Source of the DNA: Nitrospirota bacterium
GTDB taxonomy: Bacteria; Nitrospirota; Thermodesulfovibrionia; Thermodesulfovibrionales; SM23-35
Length of the DNA: 5,094 nucleotides
Reading direction: 5' to 3'
Assembly: GCA_016212245.1 (NCBI GenBank)
Contig: JACRGU010000179.1
Location: forward strand, 1-5,094
Shown: in pieces, positions 1 to 4,819 of the stretch
Layout of the letters: every line of letters begins with the position of its first letter
Position numbering within the stretch: the first letter of the stretch is position 1
Notes under the pieces: generated by a model
Told to the model about the DNA's origin: nothing
What the model saw: the letters and a program-made list of their open reading frames with translations, nothing else
Databases searched by the model: none
Translations under genes and position numbers: made by a program

Positions 1-44
1 AAATTAATTCTCCTATTATTTAGAACTCCTTTGGGGTTTTGGGC

Positions 45-116
45 TGTCATTCCCGTAGAAACGGGAATCCAGGTGTTGGTTTTAAACCCTAGATTCCCGC
101 TTTCGCGGGAATGACA
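45..116. repeat. Paired dRS3-like palindromes forming one larger inverted repeat
   Basis: Two 20-nt palindromes fit ATTCCC(N8)GGGAAT: one at 49-68 (8-bp stem, loop AGAA) and one at 93-112 (8-bp stem, loop TTTC). The outer arms TGTCATTCCCG (45-55) and CGGGAATGACA (106-116) are perfect reverse complements, so the whole 72 nt can also fold as one long hairpin. The ATTCCC(N8)GGGAAT pattern is that of the dRS3 repeats of Neisseria; similar palindromes occur between genes in many other bacteria. It lies 53 nt upstream of the first gene of the cluster. It could be a mobile palindromic element, and could act as a transcription stop for whatever lies upstream, although no T-run follows it. Confidence 0.85.
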
Positions 117-169
117 ATTGGGTATAAGTAAAAAATTTCAATACCTTTTGTTGCGGCACGGTAAAAATT

Positions 170-1414
170 ATGAGCTATGTTAAAGGTCTAAAATGTAGGG
201 AATGTGGCAGGGAATATCTGGTTGCCCCCATCTATGTCTGTGAGTTCTGTTTTGGCCCTCTCGAAGTAGTATATGACTATAAAAGTATAAGAAAGGTACT
301 GACAAGAAAGGCAATAGAGAAACGGGAAAAGAACTTATGGAGATACAGAGAACTGCTTCCGATAGATGGTGAGCCTCAGGTAGGGTTAAATTCAGGGTAT
401 ACACCTCTTTTAAAGGCTGATAACCTTGCAAAAGAATTAGGTGTAGAGGAACTTTATATAAAAGACGATACAGTTGCCCATCCCACACTCTCATTCAAGG
501 ACAGGGTTGTAGCCGTTGCCCTTACTAAGGCAAGGGAATTTGGTTTTGATACGGTAGCATGCGCATCAACAGGAAATCTTGCCCATTCTGTCTCAGCACA
601 GGGCGTAAAGGCAGGGTTCAAAAGGTTTATATTTATCCCTGCAACACTCGAGGCGAGTAAAATAGTTGCGTCACTCGTGTACGAGCCTAACCTTATTGCG
701 GTGGATGGTAATTATGACGATGTGAACAGACTGTGCAGTGAGATAGCAAATAAATACAGATGGGCCTTTGTGAATATAAACATAAGACCATTCTATGCAG
801 AGGGTTCAAAGACACATGGTTTTGAGATTATAGAACAGTTAGGATGGAAGGCACCTGACAATATAGTAGTACCGTGTGCGAGTGGTTCACTCCTGACAAA
901 GATATGGAAGGGGTTTAAGGAGTTTGAGGAGATAGGGATAATAAAAGAGCTTAATACAAAGGTATTCGCAGCCCAGGCAACAGGCTGCTGTCCTATATCT
1001 ACAGCAATCAAACAGGACACAGATGTCATCAGGCCTGTGAAACCAAATACAATAGCCAAATCCCTTGCGATAGGTAATCCTGCTGATGGGTTCTATGCAA
1101 CCCAGGCTGTAAAAGAGAGCGGTGGCTATGGTGAGGATGTCTCTGATCAGGAGATTATAGATGCTATAAAGCTTCTTGCAAAGACAGAAGGCATATTTTC
1201 AGAGACAGCAGGTGGGGTTACTGTTGCGGTAACAAAAAAGTTCATAGAGACCGGCAGAATAGGCCGTGATGAGACAACAGTAATCTGTATTACTGGAAAC
1301 GGGCTTAAGACTCAAGAGGCATTGAATGGCCAGACTATTTCCCCGTATTACATAAAGCCTAATCTGGCATCTTTTGAAGAGGTATTAGAGAAAATAAATA
1401 GAGGAGGTAAATAG
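170..1414 (+). CDS. thrC: Threonine synthase-type PLP enzyme with N-terminal zinc ribbon (ThrC paralogue 1)
   Basis: A 414-residue fold-type II PLP enzyme of the threonine synthase family, which converts O-phosphohomoserine to threonine and phosphate in the cytoplasm. An N-terminal zinc ribbon is visible (Cys9, Cys12, Cys24, Cys27). The PLP lysine is Lys110 in HPTLSFKDR, the STGN cofactor-binding loop is at 133-136, the PLP-phosphate loop CASGS at 236-240, and TGNGLK at 375-380. Several motifs depart from canonical ThrC: HPTLSFKDRV replaces NPTGSFKDRG, CASGSLL replaces VGNAGNI, and SETAGG (344-349) replaces CEPASA. These mark a separate subfamily. No other in-frame start lies close upstream and no clear Shine-Dalgarno precedes the ATG. 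The stop abuts the start of the CysO-like gene. With a canonical ThrC three genes downstream, this paralogue may use a different nucleophile, for example a carrier thiocarboxylate. That is inference; ordinary threonine synthase activity remains possible. Confidence 0.88.
   Translation: MSYVKGLKCRECGREYLVAPIYVCEFCFGPLEVVYDYKSIRKVLTRKAIEKREKNLWRYRELLPIDGEPQVGLNSGYTPLLKADNLAKELGVEELYIKDDTVAHPTLSFKDRVVAVALTKAREFGFDTVACASTGNLAHSVSAQGVKAGFKRFIFIPATLEASKIVASLVYEPNLIAVDGNYDDVNRLCSEIANKYRWAFVNINIRPFYAEGSKTHGFEIIEQLGWKAPDNIVVPCASGSLLTKIWKGFKEFEEIGIIKELNTKVFAAQATGCCPISTAIKQDTDVIRPVKPNTIAKSLAIGNPADGFYATQAVKESGGYGEDVSDQEIIDAIKLLAKTEGIFSETAGGVTVAVTKKFIETGRIGRDETTVICITGNGLKTQEALNGQTISPYYIKPNLASFEEVLEKINRGGK
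1401..1408 (+). promoter_or_regulatory. Strong Shine-Dalgarno of the CysO-like gene inside the end of thrC paralogue 1
   Basis: GAGGAGGT sits 6 nt before the ATG at 1415 and lies within the last codons of the upstream gene. It is the best ribosome binding site in the window. With the zero-nucleotide gap between TAG (1412-1414) and ATG, it indicates translational coupling of the PLP enzyme and the carrier protein. Confidence 0.85.
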
Positions 1415-1741
1415 ATGGCAGTAAAAGTTAGGATTCCAACCCCGCTTCAAAGGTTGACACAGGGACAGGAAGAAGTAGAGGGCGAACCCGGGACAGTGAT
1501 AGCCCTTATTAATGATCTTGATAAGAGGTTTCCCGGAATAGGTGAGAGGATCTCTGAGGGGGGGAAGATAAGAAGATTTGTTAACATCTATGTGAACGAA
1601 GAGGACATAAGGTTTCTCAAGGCTGAGGAGACAGATGTAAAGGATGGAGATGAGGTCTCGATTGTTCCTGCAATTGCAGGGGGAATAAATAGTCATCAGT
1701 CAATGAAAGACAGTCGTTGGTCAATAGTCACTGGTCAATGA
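1415..1741 (+). CDS. CysO-like MoaD/ThiS-family sulfur-carrier protein with C-terminal extension
   Basis: A small beta-grasp sulfur carrier. From memory it matches Mycobacterium tuberculosis CysO closely: an early IPTPLQ segment, then RFVNIYVNEEDIRF (about 54-67), DGDEVSIVPA (77-86) and a Gly-Gly pair at 89-90. CysO carries sulfur as a C-terminal Gly-Gly thiocarboxylate and donates it to the PLP enzyme CysM to make cysteine. Here the reading frame continues 18 residues past Gly-Gly, and those residues are encoded by a 7-nt repeat array. Such a tail would block thiocarboxylation unless trimmed; JAMM peptidases do this for some carriers (QbsE/QbsD, HcyS/HcyD). Alternatively a one-base error or mutation hides the true stop: removing one A from GGGGGAATAA (1679-1688) gives Gly-Gly-stop. 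No E1-like activator or JAMM peptidase is in the window. The likely partner is the abutting ThrC-like enzyme. Confidence 0.87.
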   Translation: MAVKVRIPTPLQRLTQGQEEVEGEPGTVIALINDLDKRFPGIGERISEGGKIRRFVNIYVNEEDIRFLKAEETDVKDGDEVSIVPAIAGGINSHQSMKDSRWSIVTGQ

Positions 1742-1760
1742 CTAATGACCAATGACTAAA
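1691..1760 (+). repeat. 7-nt-period repeat array with polarity switch, overlapping the 3' end of the CysO-like gene
   Basis: Units of 7 nt run in register: AGTCATC, AGTCAAT, a degenerate unit, AGTCGTT, GGTCAAT, AGTCACT, GGTCAAT. From 1740 the complementary form follows: GACTAAT, GACCAAT, GACTAAA. Because polarity flips, the array folds: 1717-1730 and 1739-1752 pair over 14 nt with one mismatch around an 8-nt loop. The stop codon of the CysO-like gene (1739-1741) lies in the right arm. The array ends just before the Shine-Dalgarno of the NIL gene. It looks like a spacer element that has been read into as coding sequence. Confidence 0.85.
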
Positions 1761-1771
1761 CGGGAGGATTT

Positions 1772-2008
1772 ATGAAACGGAGGGTTAAGTTGACCTTTCC
1801 CCAGCATCTCATTAAAGAGCCTGTTATCTTCACCATGGCTAAGAAATATGATGTGATGCCGAATATCAGAAGGGCAAGGGTAACAGAAACGGTTGGAGAG
1901 ATGGTTCTCGAACTCGAGGGCGGAGAGGAAAACCTCGAGAAGGGGATACAGTCCCTCAGGGATCAAGGTGTTGATGTGGAGCTTATTGAAGGAGACATCG
2001 TAGAGTAA
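1772..2008 (+). CDS. Stand-alone NIL-domain protein
   Basis: A 78-residue protein consisting almost entirely of a NIL domain, the small ferredoxin-like-fold domain found at the C-terminus of MetN methionine-importer ATPases and fused to ferredoxins near sulfur-assimilation proteins. The recognisable core is PNIRRARVTETVGEMVLELEG (starting about residue 28), followed by a helix with LRDQGVDVE (about 62-70). There is no cysteine cluster, so it is not a ferredoxin itself. GGGAGGA (1762-1768) lies 3 nt before the ATG at 1772 and supports this start. In MetN the domain senses methionine. In this position, between a CysO-like carrier and threonine synthase, it could be a methionine-responsive regulator or an accessory protein in homocysteine synthesis. 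The role is inferred only from context; the domain call is firm. Confidence 0.85.
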   Translation: MKRRVKLTFPQHLIKEPVIFTMAKKYDVMPNIRRARVTETVGEMVLELEGGEENLEKGIQSLRDQGVDVELIEGDIVE

Positions 2009-2011
2009 AAT

Positions 2012-2123
2012 TCTAAATCCAAAATCCTAAATTCTAAACAATGTCAAAGCTCAAAGTTCAAATGTTTTTGACATTTGGATTTTGAATTTGTTTAGGATTT
2101 AGTGCTTAGGATTTTGGATTTCA
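2012..2123. repeat. 7-nt-period AT-rich inverted array between the NIL gene and thrC paralogue 2
   Basis: Sixteen consecutive 7-nt units fill this gap. The left eight (for example TCTAAAT, CCAAAAT, CCTAAAT, AAGCTCA, AAGTTCA) are mirrored as complements on the right (TTGGATT, TTGAATT, GATTTAG, TGCTTAG, GATTTTG). The outer arms 2015-2030 and 2106-2121 are a perfect 16-nt inverted repeat. The centre has its own hairpin, CAAATGT (2059-2065) pairing with ACATTTG (2071-2077) around a 5-nt loop. The whole 112 nt can therefore fold as one long imperfect hairpin. It has no terminator-like T-run after a GC stem. It begins 3 nt after the NIL stop codon and ends at the thrC ribosome binding site. Confidence 0.88.
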
Positions 2124-2127
2124 GGAG
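2123..2127 (+). promoter_or_regulatory. Shine-Dalgarno that sets the start of thrC paralogue 2 at 2132
   Basis: AGGAG lies 4 nt before ATG 2132, directly after the repeat array ends. The longer open frame begins with GTG at 2102, which lies inside the repeat, has no ribosome binding site, and would add ten residues encoded by repeat sequence. The ATG at 2132 is therefore the better start. Confidence 0.75.
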
Positions 2128-2131
2128 TGAT

Positions 2132-3223
2132 ATGGAAAAGGGAGAGTGTAATAGTCCAAAAATTTCGTGGAGAGGTATCATTGAAGAGTATCGGGAATTT
2201 CTTCCTGTTACAGATAAGACACCGATTGTAACCCTGAAGGAGGGGAATACACCACTTATCAAGGTTCTGAATCTGAAGGAAAAGCTGAACCTTGATCTCG
2301 AGCTTTATTTCAAATTTGATGGTGCGAACCCGACAGGGTCTTTTAAGGACAGAGGGATGACCCTCGCGCTTTCTAAGGCCATGGAGGCTGGCTCAAAGGC
2401 AGTAATCTGTGCATCCACAGGGAATACATCAGCATCTGCAGCAGCCTATGCTGCCAAGGGGGGTATCAAGGCTATAGTTCTGATACCAGAAGGAAAGATT
2501 GCCCTCGGGAAACTTGCACAGGCACTTGTGCACGGTGCACATGTTCTTCAGATAAAGGGGAATTTTGACGAGGCATTGAGCATAGTCAAGGCCCTTGTGG
2601 AGAGATATCCTATAACATTGGTAAATTCTATAAACCCGTTCAGACTTGAGGGCCAGAAATCTGCTGCATTCGAGGTCTGCGACCAGCTCGGCTTTGTGCC
2701 TAAATATCATGCGCTTCCTGTCGGGAATGCAGGGAATATTACCGCATACTGGAAAGGTTATAAGGAGTATAATAGTGCTAATAGGATTTCTTCTCTTCCT
2801 GTAATGCTCGGGTTCCAGGCAGCGGGGGCTGCACCGATTGTACTCGGCAAACCTATAGAGAAGCCTGAGACGGTTGCTACAGCAATAAGAATAGGGAACC
2901 CTGCCAGTTGGAAAGGTGCAGTTGCAGCCCGGGACGAATCAGGTGGAAGGATTGATGCGGTAACCGACGGAGAGATATTGAATGCTTATAAACTTATTGC
3001 GTGTATAGAAGGGATTTTTTGCGAGCCTGCTTCTGCAGCCTCCCTTGCTGGCGTGATAAAATTATATAAGGAGAATTACTTCAGGACCGGTGACAGTGTT
3101 GTCTGCACACTTACAGGTAGTGGTCTTAAAGACCCAGATACTGTCTTTAAAGTTATAAAAGAGCCTGTGAAGGTGGAAGCTAATATTGGTAAAGTAGAAA
3201 GGGCGTTAGAGGGGATACTATAA
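2132..3223 (+). CDS. thrC: Threonine synthase (canonical ThrC, paralogue 2)
   Basis: A 363-residue cytoplasmic PLP enzyme converting O-phosphohomoserine to threonine, the last step of threonine synthesis. All hallmark motifs are canonical: EGNTPL (37-42), NPTGSFKDRG with PLP lysine Lys72, ASTGNT (94-99), EGQKSAAFE (173-181), the PLP-phosphate loop PVGNAGN (196-202), CEPASAA (297-303) and TGSGLKD (328-334). It lacks the zinc ribbon of paralogue 1, and its length is normal for the short bacterial ThrC class. I chose ATG 2132 over GTG 2102 because AGGAG precedes it and the extra residues would come from a repeat. The two ThrC proteins are clearly divergent and not a recent duplication. This one is most likely the true threonine synthase, leaving paralogue 1 free for another role. 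Confidence 0.95.
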   Translation: MEKGECNSPKISWRGIIEEYREFLPVTDKTPIVTLKEGNTPLIKVLNLKEKLNLDLELYFKFDGANPTGSFKDRGMTLALSKAMEAGSKAVICASTGNTSASAAAYAAKGGIKAIVLIPEGKIALGKLAQALVHGAHVLQIKGNFDEALSIVKALVERYPITLVNSINPFRLEGQKSAAFEVCDQLGFVPKYHALPVGNAGNITAYWKGYKEYNSANRISSLPVMLGFQAAGAAPIVLGKPIEKPETVATAIRIGNPASWKGAVAARDESGGRIDAVTDGEILNAYKLIACIEGIFCEPASAASLAGVIKLYKENYFRTGDSVVCTLTGSGLKDPDTVFKVIKEPVKVEANIGKVERALEGIL

Positions 3224-3307
3224 AGTTTATAGGGTTTATTGAGTTTACATAGTTTCTTGGGTTATAACTCAAAAAACACGAGGAACACAAGAAACTCAAG
3301 AAACTAT
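3224..3307. repeat. 9-nt-period inverted array between thrC paralogue 2 and the last gene
   Basis: Nine-nt units begin immediately after the thrC stop: AGTTTATAG, GGTTTATTG, AGTTTACAT, AGTTTCTTG, GGTTATAAC. After 3268 the complementary form follows: TCAAAAAAC, ACGAGGAAC, ACAAGAAAC, TCAAGAAAC. Arms 3249-3263 and 3293-3307 pair over 15 nt with one G-U type mismatch, leaving a 29-nt loop. Its architecture (short period, polarity flip at the centre) matches the two 7-nt arrays upstream, but period and unit sequence differ. It ends shortly before the ribosome binding site CGGAG (3316-3320) of the next gene. Confidence 0.85.
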
Positions 3308-3326
3308 ATTTGGAACGGAGTTCACT

Positions 3327-4538
3327 GTGAAATATGTAGTTATCATAGGTGACGGTATGGCAGACAGGCCTATAAAGGAACTCAATGGTAAAACGCCTCT
3401 TCAGAAGGCATTTACACCCAATATGGACAAACTTGCGATTGAGGGGATAATCGGCAGAGTCAGGACTATACCGCAGGGTTGTCATCCTGGCTCAGACATT
3501 GCAAATCTGAGCATCCTCGGTTATGACCCAATGGGGTTTTATTCGGGCAGGGCTCCACTTGAAGCGGCCAGCATAGGAGTCAAGATCAAAGAAGGTGATG
3601 TTGCCTACAGGTGTAACCTGGTTACCCTCAAATTTAACAAGGACAGGACAAAGGCTATCATGGAAGATTACAGCAGTGGCCATATAACAACAGAAGAAGC
3701 AAGGGAGCTAATCAATGAAATTAACAGGGAACTCGGTACAGAGCAGATCAGTTTTTATCCAGGGGTGGGTTACAGGCATCTTATGGTCTGGTCTGGTGGA
3801 GAAGCTGAGATAGAATGCATTCCTCCGCATGATATTTTAGGGAAAGATATTATTGATTACCTGCCGGTTGGCCCGGAGGAAGATGTGCTCAGAGAGATGA
3901 TGCTTCGCTCTGTGGATATCCTTGAAAACCATCACATTAACAGGAGACGGATGAGCAGCGGCAAGAAACCTGCTAACAGTTTATGGCTCTGGGGACAGGG
4001 TAAGAAGCCGAGTCTTCCGACTTTCAGAGAGAAGTATTCTCTTGAGGGAGCACTTGTCTCTGCTGTTGACCTCACCAGGGGGCTTGGCATATACGCTGGA
4101 TTTGAGATACTCAATGTTCCTGGTGTTACAGGGTATTTAGACACAAACTATGTTGGAAAGGCAGAGGCATCTCTGAAGGCCATCGAGAATGTTGACTTTG
4201 TCTATATCCATGTTGAGGCCCCTGATGAGGCAGGCCACTCTGGCAATTATAAAGATAAGATAAGGGCGATAGAGGATTTTGATTCACTTGTTGTGGGTAC
4301 TGTTATAAGAGGGATAGGCTCTTTTAACGAATACAGGATACTCCTTATGCCTGACCATGCAACACCAATTGAGGTCAGGACTCACACAGACGAGCCAGTA
4401 CCATTTGTCATATTTGACAGTCGTATTAAGAGGAAAAATGAAGGTGTAACCTTCGATGAATCAATTACAGAAAGGACTGACATAATGGTCTTTGAGGAAG
4501 GGTATAAATTGATGGACTATTTCATTAAGGGGGAGTGA
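3327..4538 (+). CDS. apgM: Archaeal-type cofactor-independent phosphoglycerate mutase family; proposed homoserine kinase
   Basis: A 403-residue alkaline-phosphatase-superfamily metalloenzyme. Metal-site motifs are intact: GDGMAD with Asp9, the phosphorylated-serine motif SDIANLS with Ser56, EAPDEAGH (297-304), PDH (342-344) and His353. LWLWGQG (219-225) is typical of the family. Annotation usually reads 2,3-bisphosphoglycerate-independent phosphoglycerate mutase, but a bacterial branch (TIGR02535) has been proposed as a stand-in homoserine kinase because it occurs with threonine genes where ThrB is missing. Its position after two threonine synthase genes fits that proposal: it would supply O-phosphohomoserine to both. 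Glycolytic mutase activity cannot be excluded from sequence alone. The start is GTG at 3327 with CGGAG (3316-3320) 6 nt upstream, and the product begins MKYVVIIGDG, the normal N-terminus of the family. Confidence 0.9.
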   Translation: MKYVVIIGDGMADRPIKELNGKTPLQKAFTPNMDKLAIEGIIGRVRTIPQGCHPGSDIANLSILGYDPMGFYSGRAPLEAASIGVKIKEGDVAYRCNLVTLKFNKDRTKAIMEDYSSGHITTEEARELINEINRELGTEQISFYPGVGYRHLMVWSGGEAEIECIPPHDILGKDIIDYLPVGPEEDVLREMMLRSVDILENHHINRRRMSSGKKPANSLWLWGQGKKPSLPTFREKYSLEGALVSAVDLTRGLGIYAGFEILNVPGVTGYLDTNYVGKAEASLKAIENVDFVYIHVEAPDEAGHSGNYKDKIRAIEDFDSLVVGTVIRGIGSFNEYRILLMPDHATPIEVRTHTDEPVPFVIFDSRIKRKNEGVTFDESITERTDIMVFEEGYKLMDYFIKGE

Positions 4539-4597
4539 TGGCCCTGGAAAACTTTCCTTACTTTCCCTGCCAGCAGTTGCAGGCTCACAATAAATAA
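4538..4597 (+). CDS. Possible 19-residue ORF overlapping the apgM stop
   Basis: ATG at 4538 overlaps the final base of the upstream TGA stop (TGATG), an arrangement common in coupled genes, and AAGGGGG lies just before it. The frame encodes only 19 residues (starting MALENFPYF) and stops at TAA 4595-4597. I do not recognise it. It could be the stub of a former sixth operon gene cut off by rearrangement, or chance. The rest of the gap up to 4631 shows only a weak hairpin (CCTGC and GCAGG around 8 nt, near 4568-4585) with no T-run, so no convincing terminator is visible between the converging units. Confidence 0.2.
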   Translation: MALENFPYFPCQQLQAHNK

Positions 4598-4631
4598 ACA
4601 CCCCATTTTATCCTTTTATTTTCCCTTTCTA

Positions 4632-4804
4632 TTAGTGCATTATCGATCCACCATTGACCACGAGCGTCTGTCCAGTAATAAAGTCGCTTTCTTCCGAAGC
4701 AAAAAACACAATTGCCCCGAGTAAATCAGAGGGTTGCTGCCTGCGCTTGAAGCATTGCGTAGCCACTATTAAATCAGGTAATTCTCCTTGTCCTTCAATT
4801 TCAT
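4632..4804 (-). pseudogene. Short-chain dehydrogenase/reductase with large internal deletion
   Basis: On the minus strand, AAGGGGG followed 5 nt later by ATG (4804-4802) opens a frame reading MKLKDK, a typical SDR N-terminus just before the NAD-binding TGxxxGxG stretch. After six codons it changes to nonsense and stops. In another frame the sequence then encodes an unmistakable SDR C-terminus: RRQQPSDLLGAIVFFAS, then SDFITGQTLVVNGG and a stop at 4634-4632. The cofactor-binding domain and the catalytic Tyr-xxx-Lys are absent, so roughly 200 of the usual 250 or so residues are missing and the joint is out of frame. An open frame from ATG 4829 covers the C-terminal part, but its first residues are read from the ribosome-binding region and are not SDR-like. 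An assembly deletion could give the same picture. Confidence 0.8.
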
Positions 4805-4809
4805 TGTGT

Positions 4810-4816
4810 CCCCCTT
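4810..4816 (-). promoter_or_regulatory. Relic Shine-Dalgarno of the SDR pseudogene
   Basis: On the minus strand AAGGGGG lies 5 nt before the ATG at 4804. It follows the stop codon of the upstream minus-strand gene (4822-4820) by only 3 nt. It shows that the SDR gene was the next gene of the same operon and where it began, which fixes the pseudogene's 5' end. Confidence 0.7.
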
Positions 4817-4819
4817 GGT

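Noticed and set aside
120..135. TATAAG near 123-128 as a -10 promoter box for the cluster
   Set aside because: No acceptable -35 hexamer lies 16-18 nt upstream (that region is the dRS3-like palindrome), so a promoter cannot be supported.
1742..1966. Minus-strand 74-codon open frame opposite the NIL gene
   Set aside because: It is the antisense shadow of the NIL gene, partly built from repeat sequence, with no ribosome binding site or recognisable domain.
2012..2123. CRISPR array or riboswitch in the NIL-thrC gap
   Set aside because: Units are 7 nt and contiguous with no spacers, and the fold is a simple mirrored repeat without any riboswitch core I recognise, including no T-box element.
4566..4590. 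Rho-independent terminator after apgM
   Set aside because: The hairpin has only a 5-bp stem with an 8-nt loop and is not followed by a T-run on either strand.
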